In this document: in pieces, positions 25,939 through 33,851 of the stretch
Numbering within the stretch: position 1 is the stretch's first letter
Layout: the number at the start of each line of letters is the position of its first letter
Source: Candidatus Zixiibacteriota bacterium
GTDB taxonomy: Bacteria; Zixibacteria; MSB-5A5; GN15; FEB-12
DNA length: 64,000 nucleotides
Assembly (NCBI GenBank): GCA_034003725.1
Contig: JAVEYB010000002.1
Span: 78,568-142,567 of the forward strand
Direction: 5' to 3'
Notes under the pieces: generated by a model
What the model was told of the DNA's origin: nothing
The model's input: the letters and a program-made list of their open reading frames with translations, nothing else
The model's database searches: none
Translations under genes and position numbers: made by a program

Positions 25939-28806
25939 CTACTGTCGCAATTCCAGTTTGATACTCCCGCTGAAGGTCGCCGACTGTCTGTGCGGAGGGT
26001 CATTGGGATTTGGCTCCGAAGCCTTTGAAGTGCTTGCACAATATATTCCGGTAAACAACTGCACGAAAGTCTTGCCCGGAGGGATTGACCTGAATTGATT
26101 TTCATCGTTCAGATTCGTCGTCGCATTATATTCTCCGTCCAGTCGAAACAGGCGGGAGTAGTCTATTGTCGGATGTTCCAGGATTCCAAGCACATCGCAA
26201 CTGCTCACAACCTTACTGCCCAGATCAAAACGTGCGGAGTAGCCGGTAATTTGACCCTGGTAAGTATATTCTGATGTCGCAGTGAAATCGTACGCATACC
26301 ATAGGCCATAGCTTTGACTAGTCTTGTTGTCTATCTCAAGGACAACCCAGGCCCAAGTTTCAAATCGCAGGGCAGCGGTGCCTGAAGCGTAGCCATGTCC
26401 AGTTACATCTGCCCGGGTGTATCCGGAGAAGTCTATCGTCATGGACTTATCATCAAGAGGATTAAATGATAACTCGCACTCAGCCGCAGCCTCAGTGGTT
26501 ACAGCAGACGCCGTGATTGTTCCCAAGTGGTTGCCCCCGCCGAGCGAATCACCGCCGGTGCACGTATAGGCTGGTTCGCCACTTGGACCATGCAAGACGT
26601 AGGTATAGTAATCTTGTTTAGATTCTACCTGAATACCATCTACAGAATAGCGAGCCTCGGCCAACTTGGTGTACGGTCCCTGGCCCCGTGGTGTAATTAA
26701 CTCATATGGGTTGCCGACGTGAACGGTCATTGTAATAGATCCACCGTAGTTCACCGCGGCCGTCGATGTTTGTCTGCCGATCACTTCCACGGTCTGTGAG
26801 GCGGGATCAGCGCTCAACAAGTTGCCGGTACCGTCGTCGACATCTCGGGCAACGACAGTATAGGTTCCGGCCAATAAGGAGTCGATCAGGGTATCCGTGA
26901 CAATGTGCGTGAATACTCCATCCCCGGTCAAATCGATATCAGCTTCAATGCCTTCGGGGAGGCCCGACACTGTTACCAAAATACTTCCGTACTTCGCCGT
27001 GTATTCGATATCAATCGTCACATCGTCTTCATCATCAAGTGTGATGGTGGTATCAACCGGTTTCGGGACATACTCATAATTGTCAGCATCCAATACAGCA
27101 AAGGAGTAGATATGGTAGCTCCCCGATTCAAGCGGCGATAACACGGTGCTTTGAGTGATTTTTCCAGAGGAATAGCCGCTCGGCCCATCCACAAAAACAC
27201 TGCCGTCAGTTCCACCGGGGAGTCCTGTGATCTGTACATGAAGTGTGGCCGGATTCCCCACAACGACGGTCTTAGTCTCGGTCCCAGGTGAAGCATTGCC
27301 GAACGCTCCTCCGGAATAGACGCAAATAGCGCAAAGAGCGTGGTCAATCAGAACTTTCGCCTGCTCGCCGGCTGTACGCCCTCGAGCCTGAATTGCCCCT
27401 TCACCTTTTTCCATACCTATCCATTCAAGTATTGACGTATCCGGTTTGAGAATGGTGGGCTCGATACTGAACAGCTCGACCAGATCAGAATGGTTAATGG
27501 TGACGGGGCCCCAAGTCATCTCCGGCAGATCGGCTTCCGGGTCAATGAAGATCGCCCCACCCTGCGAATCATTATACGCCACAAGACACTTGCGATACAG
27601 GTCGAGTGCAAATTTGATGGTTTCTTTGAGGATTTCACGAAACTCGGTAACAAGACCCTGAGGAACTCCCTTCGCAGCAAGGGCGTCAATCAGCACATCC
27701 AGGATCTGGGTCGCCTTAATGGTGGACGGTATGTTTCTGGCCGAGATCGCTATCGTACTGTAGGTCGGTTCCCCTACGCCGATCGTGTCAGATTCAAGGG
27801 TGAGGGTGAAAGCCGTAATCTCCGCCGGAAACAGACTTGGCGCCAAAGTTCCGTAAACGAATTCCCAGACAGACATGATCGAATTGATGACTAGAATCGG
27901 AAGCGCGGCGATTCCGCTGATCGCGATCAGGTCAGCTCCAATCTTCACTGACTCGGCATAAGTTTGTGCTGTCGGCTTCACGACTAAGTTTTTATAGTCT
28001 TCCAGGATCGTGTATATCTGCATTTGGCAGGCCAGATCCATATCCGGACCGCCATCCCGGCAAAAAATGCTGCTCTTAGTACTAGATATCTTCTGGGAAA
28101 ACTTGCCTACGGAATTGGCAAACTCATTGTAGTAGTCCAAAGCGCCACATGATGCCATGACTGCATCTTGAAGAGCCAAGGCTGAATCCTCTTGAGCTGT
28201 CCACGATGACGAACCGGACAGGATCGACTGGATCGAACTATCCACCCCTGATATCAGGGAGTCCAGCATAAACGATATCGCCAGCCGATACCCCTCAAGC
28301 CGTTCATCCTGACCCGGAAGTTGTGCGAGAGAATTGAGGACCTCCCCGAGTGAACTGCTGATAATCTGCAGGTCCTGCGCGATCGAATCCATAGTGCCGT
28401 CGGCATGAGGCAATGTATCGATAGTCAGTGCCCCCAGTGCCTGGGCTACGGTGTCGGCACCCTTGATGATGAAAACGTCCTGAGCACCGGAAGGTATCTT
28501 CGGCCACAACCCCCCTTCCTCAAGGAAAAGTGGCACCAGGGCGACGATCGAATCGCCATTTACTACAAATGGAGTAAGATAACCGCCAACGTGCATAGTC
28601 ACTGTCGTATCGCCGGGGGTAATCTTGTAACCCGTAATCTCCAAGGGAGAACCCGGAACGCCGTGAGTGGGACTGACTTGAATTGTTGCAGGTTCGGATC
28701 CCGGCCCAGTTGGCCCAGATTGCTTTTTGGAACAAGACGGCAAGAGCAACCAAACGGCCGCTGCCGAGATTATTATAACGGCAATGATCCACTTATTGTA
28801 CATCAT
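25939..28806 (-). CDS. Large TIG-domain lipoprotein of unknown function, 955 aa
   Basis: The product begins with a hydrophobic signal ending LLPSC (Cys25), then GPTGPG and an IPT/TIG-like Ig domain (about 38-115, VSPTHGVPGSPLEITGY). A mostly helical middle of about 430 residues follows. From about 540 there are several beta-sandwich repeats (VQITGLPGGTDGSVFVDGP, VTVSGLPEGIEADIDL) like carboxypeptidase-regulatory or PEGA-type domains, and then a unique C-terminal part. ATG 28806 and 28803 are both possible; AAGGTGG lies just upstream. GC looks clearly lower than in neighbouring genes. Repeats flank it on both sides, so recent acquisition is plausible. No enzyme motif seen; surface role inferred. 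Confidence 0.8.
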   Translation of the reverse strand: MMYNKWIIAVIIISAAAVWLLLPSCSKKQSGPTGPGSEPATIQVSPTHGVPGSPLEITGYKITPGDTTVTMHVGGYLTPFVVNGDSIVALVPLFLEEGGLWPKIPSGAQDVFIIKGADTVAQALGALTIDTLPHADGTMDSIAQDLQIISSSLGEVLNSLAQLPGQDERLEGYRLAISFMLDSLISGVDSSIQSILSGSSSWTAQEDSALALQDAVMASCGALDYYNEFANSVGKFSQKISSTKSSIFCRDGGPDMDLACQMQIYTILEDYKNLVVKPTAQTYAESVKIGADLIAISGIAALPILVINSIMSVWEFVYGTLAPSLFPAEITAFTLTLESDTIGVGEPTYSTIAISARNIPSTIKATQILDVLIDALAAKGVPQGLVTEFREILKETIKFALDLYRKCLVAYNDSQGGAIFIDPEADLPEMTWGPVTINHSDLVELFSIEPTILKPDTSILEWIGMEKGEGAIQARGRTAGEQAKVLIDHALCAICVYSGGAFGNASPGTETKTVVVGNPATLHVQITGLPGGTDGSVFVDGPSGYSSGKITQSTVLSPLESGSYHIYSFAVLDADNYEYVPKPVDTTITLDDEDDVTIDIEYTAKYGSILVTVSGLPEGIEADIDLTGDGVFTHIVTDTLIDSLLAGTYTVVARDVDDGTGNLLSADPASQTVEVIGRQTSTAAVNYGGSITMTVHVGNPYELITPRGQGPYTKLAEARYSVDGIQVESKQDYYTYVLHGPSGEPAYTCTGGDSLGGGNHLGTITASAVTTEAAAECELSFNPLDDKSMTIDFSGYTRADVTGHGYASGTAALRFETWAWVVLEIDNKTSQSYGLWYAYDFTATSEYTYQGQITGYSARFDLGSKVVSSCDVLGILEHPTIDYSRLFRLDGEYNATTNLNDENQFRSIPPGKTFVQLFTGIYCASTSKASEPNPNDPPHRQSATFSGSIKLELRQ

Positions 28807-28827
28807 CCACCTTCTGATATAGATGTC

Positions 28828-28849
28828 GATGGCTCAAAAGCCAGCCATC
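28828..28849 (-). promoter_or_regulatory. Leader hairpin ahead of the large lipoprotein gene
   Basis: GATGGCT and AGCCATC, separated by eight bases, form a perfect 7-bp hairpin 22-43 bases before the start codon. No T-tract follows, so a terminator is unlikely; an effect on translation or binding of a regulator is possible. Confidence 0.4.
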
Positions 28850-29160
28850 AAGGCCGCGCAAATCAGGCCCACTGCGTGGGGCATCAACACGGATAAGTAG
28901 GAATTAGGACTCCATTAACCGAATTATGCATATTCCGAAAACGGAGTTTAACACTCTAGGTGTATTAATCTTGTTTGTAAGATACTGAAATCTTCAATAA
29001 ATTCAAGAGGGAATATGGGCCGCATTAGTCAACGGGGGCCCTACACAATGAGTTTTACAAATGGGATTCGGAATCGCGGGCATAAAAAAGCGGCCCCGAC
29101 AAAACTTTCCCCAAACGTTTGTGAAGTACGAGTATCCGGGGATGGACGGCACGCACGCGT
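28850..29160. other. AT-rich upstream region of the large lipoprotein gene
   Basis: 28900-28990 is the most AT-rich stretch of the window and probably carries the minus-strand promoter of the lipoprotein gene, though I cannot pick one -35/-10 pair with confidence. From about 29010 the sequence becomes GC-rich and leads into the tandem repeats. No gene seen. Confidence 0.5.
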
Positions 29161-29175
29161 GGGAGGTTGGGGGGA

Positions 29176-29276
29176 AGAAGGCGGACGAGCCGTACGCGGG
29201 CCGCTCCGTTGACATCCCACCCGGGACGGGTGGGCTACTCGGTTGACATCCCACTGGGGACGGGTGGGCTACTCGG
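29176..29276 (+). repeat. Repeat block A with two tandem 34-bp hairpin units
   Basis: A lead-in (GGCGGACGAGCCGTACGCGG) is followed by two head-to-tail 34-bp units at 29209-29242 and 29243-29276. Each unit starts TGACATC, contains a near-perfect hairpin CCCACCC-GGGAC-GGGTGGG and ends CTACTCGG. The second unit has one arm slightly changed. The same lead-in plus two units recurs at 29437-29537. The structure resembles REP-type palindromic elements. Confidence 0.85.
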
Positions 29277-29388
29277 TATGGAGAGAAAGGCAACGTCAGC
29301 ACCGGTCGCTCGCGATGCACCGATTGACGTGACGGGAAGGGCGATCACGACCGGAGCTGACCTACACGGCGCAACAGTCGTGAGGGTT

Positions 29389-29419
29389 CGTGGTGCAGGG
29401 GGACGGGAGCCACGCACGG
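29389..29419 (+). repeat. GC-rich 31-bp dispersed repeat, copy 2
   Basis: Near-identical to 25821-25851. It sits about 20 bases ahead of repeat block B, and a weaker version (GGACGGCACGCACGCGTGGG) stands ahead of block A at about 29144-29163. Confidence 0.7.
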
Positions 29420-29436
29420 TGGGAAGTCGGCGGGTT

Positions 29437-29537
29437 CGAAGGCGGACGAGCCATACGCGGGCCGCTCCGTTGACATCCCACCCGGGACGGGTGGGCTACT
29501 CGGATGACATCCCACCCGGGACGGGTGGGCTACTCGG
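29437..29537 (+). repeat. Repeat block B with two tandem 34-bp hairpin units
   Basis: Second copy of block A: lead-in with one base change, then units at 29470-29503 and 29504-29537, both with the intact CCCACCC-GGGAC-GGGTGGG hairpin. The two blocks are about 260 bp apart in the same orientation. Confidence 0.85.
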
Positions 29538-29559
29538 TATGATGACCAGTCGGGGGGCC

Positions 29560-30000
29560 TCACCCGCAGCCGCAGTTGCCGCAGGCTTTGATTTCCTCGG
29601 TCATGAGGTCGATGTTAAGCCGTGCGATGATTTCGATGCCATCGGGTGATGACGTGACCGAATGGACGGCGCAGTAGTCGGTCGGGCGGCCGGTCGTATG
29701 TCCCAGAGCCGCCTGTAATGTCTTCTGGACGGCAAACAGGTGTTTTGCATACAGAAACTGCCAGGTCTGTGAGCGCGTGGGGAAATGCGGCAGGAGATCG
29801 TCCGGTGTGGCGGAGAGGATGTCATCGGCCCGCCGGTTTTTAATCCACTTTTTGAGAAGGGACGGCTTTCCGACGGCGCCGCTGCAGGAATCCTTGGCGA
29901 TCGCATAGTAGGTGACGCGATCGTTCTGGTCGAGCACCAAGCGGATATTTTCGGACACATCGTGGCACGGCATACAATCAGGATAATATGCACCGGCCAT
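29560..30000 (-). CDS. Small cysteine-containing protein, possibly NifU/IscU-like
   Basis: A 146-aa protein with CMPCHDVSENIRLVL, then KDSCSGAVGKPSLLKKWIK and DDILSATPDDLLPHFP, and a C-terminal CGNCGCG tail. The spacing of the first two cysteine segments recalls the scaffold fold of NifU/IscU, where similar segments bind a nascent Fe-S cluster, but similarity is weak and the third ligand region is unclear. The CxxCxC tail is a likely metal site. It is the only minus-strand gene between 29 and 64 kb and stands alone next to the repeats. ATG 30000 is the longest start; Met9 is an alternative and neither has a clear ribosome site. Confidence 0.6.
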   Translation of the reverse strand: MAGAYYPDCMPCHDVSENIRLVLDQNDRVTYYAIAKDSCSGAVGKPSLLKKWIKNRRADDILSATPDDLLPHFPTRSQTWQFLYAKHLFAVQKTLQAALGHTTGRPTDYCAVHSVTSSPDGIEIIARLNIDLMTEEIKACGNCGCG

Positions 30001-30043
30001 TTATGTCAAGGTTTTGGCGGGTGCGGCCGGGGACGGATTTCGG

Positions 30044-30072
30044 TTGTCTGCGAGGGACTTGGCCGCTATATT
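30044..30072 (+). promoter_or_regulatory. Probable sigma-70 promoter of the aminotransferase gene
   Basis: TTGTCT at 30044-30049, a 17-base spacer and TATATT at 30067-30072, about 150 bases before ATG 30225. Confidence 0.5.
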
Positions 30073-30224
30073 CCCGGCTGAAGTTGGATTCCCCCGCCGC
30101 GGCGGGCGGGAATGGCACGGCTGCGGCGTGTCGTCAAAATGACAAGACTTCGTGCTGTTACAGTGAGATCGAGTGTCGCCGGCGGTCCGATGACGGTCCC
30201 GGCGTCAACAGAAAGGACAACCTG

Positions 30225-31436
30225 ATGCTGGGATGGATGACTGAGCGCGTGCAACCGAACAAGTGGCCAATCGCGCCGCACGTACATTACCTCGAAGCTT
30301 CGATTATTCGTGAAATTCTCAAGTTTTCTTCACAGCCGGGGGTTATCTCGTTCGCGGGCGGATTGCCGGCGGCCGAGCTTTTTCCGATCGATCTGCTGAA
30401 AAAAGTGGCGGTCGACGTTCTCGACAATTTTGGCGCCAAGGCTGTGCAGTACACGCTCACGCGCGGCGTGCCTGAGCTGACCCGGCTGTTGGCTGAACGG
30501 GCGACTGAGGCCGGGACGCCAACGACGCCGGAGAATCTGCTGGTGACATCGGGCTCCCAGCAGGGGATCGAGCTTATTGCGCGGGCGTTTCTGGATCCGG
30601 GGGACTATGTCCTGACGGAAAACCCGACTTACGTGGGGGCGTTGCAGGCGTTCAACTACTACCAGGCGCGGTATGTCACGATCGAGATGGACGACAAGGG
30701 GATGGTTGTCGACAAGATCGAGGATCGCATAAAGCAGTACAATCCCAAGCTTATCTATACGGTATCGAATTTCCAGAACCCAACCGGGATCACGATGTCC
30801 GAGGACCGTCGGATTCGGCTGTGCGAACTGGCGGCGCGGTACAACATTCCGGTGGTTGACGACAATCCGTACGGGGATATCCGGTTTGCCGGCAAAAACC
30901 TGCCGTCGCTCAAGTCGCTCGGCGGCGACGAAGTCATCACTCTTCGCACGTTCTCGAAGACGCTGACACCGGGTCTTCGGATCGGCTGGATGAATGGTCC
31001 CAAATGGATCTTGACTCAGTTCGAGAAAGTGAAGCAGTGCGCGGACCTGCATACCAGTACGTTCGGTCAGTATGTGGTTTATGAGTTCCTCAGGCAGGGT
31101 CTGTTGGAGCCGCATATAGAGAAGATCAAGGTCTGTTATCGTGAGAAGCGGGATGTCATGGTCCGGACGATGGAGGAGACGTTCCCCAAAGGCATAACGT
31201 GGACGCGGCCGGACGGCGGGTTGTTTTTGTGGGTTCGGCTGCCGGAGCGGCTCTCCGCGAAGGTATTGTTCCCGAAGGCGGTGGAGCAGAAGGTTGCGTA
31301 CGTTTACGGTCAGCCGTTTTTCCCGCATGGCGAGGGAGAAAACACGCTTCGGTTGAACTTCTCGACCGCCTCAAAGGACGATATCGTAGAAGGGACCAAG
31401 CGGCTGGCGCGTCTGTTCCACGAAGTAATGGATTGA
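30225..31436 (+). CDS. PLP-dependent aminotransferase, LysN-like (2-aminoadipate / aromatic type)
   Basis: ATG 30225 has GAAAGGA seven bases upstream. The 403-aa class I/II aminotransferase matches the LysN group: SFAGGLPAAELFP, TSGSQQGIELI, FQNPTG, DDNPYGDI and the PLP lysine in TFSKTLTPGLRIG, with an arginine near the C-terminus (TLRLNFST) for the substrate carboxylate. LysN of Thermus transaminates 2-aminoadipate and several other amino acids; the family is often broad, covering leucine and aromatic substrates. There is no N-terminal helix-turn-helix, so it is not a MocR regulator. It is followed by a terminator and then the DapF-like gene. Confidence 0.9.
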   Translation: MLGWMTERVQPNKWPIAPHVHYLEASIIREILKFSSQPGVISFAGGLPAAELFPIDLLKKVAVDVLDNFGAKAVQYTLTRGVPELTRLLAERATEAGTPTTPENLLVTSGSQQGIELIARAFLDPGDYVLTENPTYVGALQAFNYYQARYVTIEMDDKGMVVDKIEDRIKQYNPKLIYTVSNFQNPTGITMSEDRRIRLCELAARYNIPVVDDNPYGDIRFAGKNLPSLKSLGGDEVITLRTFSKTLTPGLRIGWMNGPKWILTQFEKVKQCADLHTSTFGQYVVYEFLRQGLLEPHIEKIKVCYREKRDVMVRTMEETFPKGITWTRPDGGLFLWVRLPERLSAKVLFPKAVEQKVAYVYGQPFFPHGEGENTLRLNFSTASKDDIVEGTKRLARLFHEVMD

Positions 31437-31460
31437 GAGCTGGCGGAGGGATCAGAATAC

Positions 31461-31485
31461 AAAGCCCGCTGATCGGCGGGCTTTT
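31461..31485 (+). terminator. Intrinsic terminator after the aminotransferase gene
   Basis: AAAGCCCGC (31461-31469), loop of six bases, GCGGGCTTT (31476-31484), continuing into T's. It lies about 25 bases after the stop, so the downstream DapF-like gene probably relies on read-through or its own promoter. Confidence 0.88.
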
Positions 31486-31522
31486 CTGTTGCCGACCGGA
31501 ACGATGAGGTTTAATTGCGGGA

Positions 31523-32365
31523 ATGCGAACGATCACCTTTCACAAGTACCACGCTCTCGAGAACGATTTCGCGGTGGTTGAGGCCGTTCGGCGGGGCACC
31601 AAAGCGGCGAATGCCACGATGGCGCGCTCGGTCTGCAATCGGAGGCGGGGGATAGGCGCCGACGGGGTGGTGCTGCTTTCGAAATCGTCCAAGGCGGACC
31701 GGCGGATTGACATTTACAATGCCGACGGTTCGTGGGCGGAGAAGTCCGGCAACGGGCTGCGGATCGCGGCCGTGCATCTCTGGTCGCAGGCGACGGGGCG
31801 GAGGGACTTCACGTTCGAGACGGCGACGAGTATCGACCGGGTTACGCTGGGGAAGCGGACGCGGGAGGGGCTGGTGGCCACCGCCGAACTGGGATGTCCG
31901 GAGTTTGCGGCAGAGCGGGTGCCGGTGCGGTCCAGGACCCCGTACGTGATAAACGCGCCGCTGAAGATCGGGCCGCAGGCGCTGCCGATGACGTGTTTGT
32001 CGGTCGGCAATCCGCACGCCGTGCTGGTTGTGAAGGATTTCGAGTTCGATTGGATGACGCTCGGCAGTGAGATCGAACATTCCGCCCTGTTTCCCAACGG
32101 TACAAACGTGGAGTTCGTGCGCCCCGTGAGTCGGCGGAGAATAGAGGTGGCGGAGTGGGAGCGCGGCGCCGGTGCGACGGGGTCATCGGGGACGGGGGCG
32201 GCGGCGGCGGTTTGCGCGATGGTCATGCTGGGGCTGGCGGAACGGGAATGTGAGGTCGTGTTTCGTCCGGGGTCGCTTTGGGTGCGATGGCGAACAGAAG
32301 ACGACGTGGTGGAGTTGACCGGACCGGTGCAGTTTATCGGCAGCGGGTCGTGCGCCGTACGATGA
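31523..32365 (+). CDS. DapF-family protein with both catalytic cysteines replaced by serine
   Basis: A 280-aa two-lobed DapF-fold protein: RRRGIGADGVVLL, NADGSWAEKSGNGLR, NPHAVLVV, FPNGTNVEFV and ERGAGATGSSGTGA. In diaminopimelate epimerase the two racemising cysteines sit in the contexts CGNG and CGTG/CGSG; here they read SGNG (codon TCC, about residue 75) and SGTG (codon TCG, about 220). The N-terminal KMHGLGNDF motif reads KYHALENDF. The fold is secure, but ordinary cysteine-based epimerase activity is doubtful. It may use serine, act on another amino acid or have lost catalysis. Whether a normal dapF exists elsewhere in the genome is unknown. An MFS gene follows after 4 bases. Confidence 0.82.
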   Translation: MRTITFHKYHALENDFAVVEAVRRGTKAANATMARSVCNRRRGIGADGVVLLSKSSKADRRIDIYNADGSWAEKSGNGLRIAAVHLWSQATGRRDFTFETATSIDRVTLGKRTREGLVATAELGCPEFAAERVPVRSRTPYVINAPLKIGPQALPMTCLSVGNPHAVLVVKDFEFDWMTLGSEIEHSALFPNGTNVEFVRPVSRRRIEVAEWERGAGATGSSGTGAAAAVCAMVMLGLAERECEVVFRPGSLWVRWRTEDDVVELTGPVQFIGSGSCAVR

Positions 32366-32369
32366 TGCC

Positions 32370-33701
32370 ATGAGTGTGCGGCAGATCAGAGAATCGTCGA
32401 GTCCGCCCGAGGGGCCGGTCTCGGTGGTCGGCCGGGTGTATCGGTCGGCGGCCGACTATGTGGCCACCGTTCGATTGTTTTCGCGGAATGCCCGTTTGTA
32501 TCTGGCCGGTCTGTGCCTGACCGCGATCAATTTCCACATATTCATGCTGCTGCTGAATTTGTACCTCAAGGAGTTCGGATTCGGGGAGGGGGAAATCGGC
32601 CTCGTCAATTCCTCGCGGTCGATCGGCATGACGGTGATGGCGATACCGGCGGGTTTGTTTCTGAGCCGGGTGCGGCTGAAACCGGTGCTGATAGTCGCAG
32701 TTCTGATTTTCGGCGCGCTCAGTGTCGCGTTGTCCACGGTGACGGAGTTTGGGCAGATCGTGTTTTTCGGGGTGCTGTCGGGGATGGCATTTTCGATTTT
32801 TCGCGTGTCCAGCGGCCCGTTTTTCATGCGCAATTCATCATCGAAGGAGCGGACGCACTTGTTTTCGTTTTCCTTCGCAATGTGGATACTGGCGGGGATG
32901 CTGGGATCGGTCGGGTCGGGTCAACTCGTAATCTGGATGACCGACCTGACGGGCGACGCGGTGCTCGGTTACCGATACACGCTTTATTTCGGGATCGGGC
33001 TGAGCATGTTGTCGCTGGCGCCGTTTGCGATGATACGCTCCGCGAGGCCATCGCCCGAGGAAAAGCGACCGGGAGTAAGCAGGGCGCAGCTTCGCGCCCG
33101 CTGGCCGTTTTACGCCAAGGTATTCGTGGTAAACTGCCTGGTCGGCATGGGGGCGGGGCTGTCGATCCCGTTTTTGAATCTCTATTTTCGAGACCGGTTC
33201 GGGCTTAATGCGGACACGATCGGAGCGTACTATTTCGCCGTGATGACATCGATGTTTATCGGTACGCTGGCGGGGCCGTTGATAGCCAAGAAGCTCGGCC
33301 TGGTGCGGACGGTTGTGGTCACGCAGCTGCTTTCGATACCGTTTTTGCTCGTGCTGGCGTACACACACAACCTGACGGCGGCGTTTGTCTCGTATGTAAT
33401 CCGCGGGGGGCTCATGAATCTGGGCACGCCGATGTTCAACAACCTCTCCATGGAATTGTCGAGCACGGAGGAGCACTCCTTTGTCAATTCGCTGCTCATG
33501 GTGGCATGGACGTCGTCGTGGATGATCTCGACGGCAATCGGGGGTTCGATCATCGAGCACCAGGGGTACACGGTTTCGCTCAACGTTACAGTCGTGGCTT
33601 ATGTCATCTCCACATTGGCGCTCTTTCTGTTTTTCAAGCGTTCCGAGCGGCGAAACAGCGGCTCCTCGGGTTGGCAGATTATCGACCCGACGCGCGCCTG
33701 A
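32370..33701 (+). CDS. MFS transporter
   Basis: A 443-aa protein with about 12 predicted transmembrane helices in two six-helix halves, joined by a basic loop near residue 225-245 (RSARPSPEEKRPG). SRSIGMTVMAIPAGLFLSR fits the loop 2-3 region of the superfamily in degenerate form. Substrate unknown; drug or metabolite export is usual for such single-gene members. It starts 4 bases after the DapF-like gene, so an amino-acid-derived substrate is conceivable but unproved. Confidence 0.85.
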   Translation: MSVRQIRESSSPPEGPVSVVGRVYRSAADYVATVRLFSRNARLYLAGLCLTAINFHIFMLLLNLYLKEFGFGEGEIGLVNSSRSIGMTVMAIPAGLFLSRVRLKPVLIVAVLIFGALSVALSTVTEFGQIVFFGVLSGMAFSIFRVSSGPFFMRNSSSKERTHLFSFSFAMWILAGMLGSVGSGQLVIWMTDLTGDAVLGYRYTLYFGIGLSMLSLAPFAMIRSARPSPEEKRPGVSRAQLRARWPFYAKVFVVNCLVGMGAGLSIPFLNLYFRDRFGLNADTIGAYYFAVMTSMFIGTLAGPLIAKKLGLVRTVVVTQLLSIPFLLVLAYTHNLTAAFVSYVIRGGLMNLGTPMFNNLSMELSSTEEHSFVNSLLMVAWTSSWMISTAIGGSIIEHQGYTVSLNVTVVAYVISTLALFLFFKRSERRNSGSSGWQIIDPTRA

Positions 33702-33851
33702 CGGGCGCCTGGCGGTCCAAAGGGTAAGTTGAGCGCACCTTCCGGCATGCGAGGGTTCGATTTGGTGACGGCAGCCTCCCGAAAGTTGGAGTTGCATCGG
33801 GCAGGGGATTGGCTGATATTCCAAGCCCGGCAAGAAACGATTAAACAGCAT

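Noticed and set aside
29209..29537. CRISPR-like array
   Set aside because: Units are directly adjacent within pairs with no unique spacers and occur only four times; no cas genes are present.
24800..29600. Integrated prophage or insertion sequence
   Set aside because: No integrase, transposase, phage structural gene or terminal inverted repeats are visible.
29167..29649. Arg/Gly-rich reading frames across the repeat region
   Set aside because: They are read through the tandem repeats on both strands and have no ribosome site or family resemblance.
33729..33851. N-terminal extension of ArgRS from TTG 33729
   Set aside because: The 41 residues have no counterpart in ArgRS; AAAGGGTAAG ahead of the TTG is suggestive but not enough.
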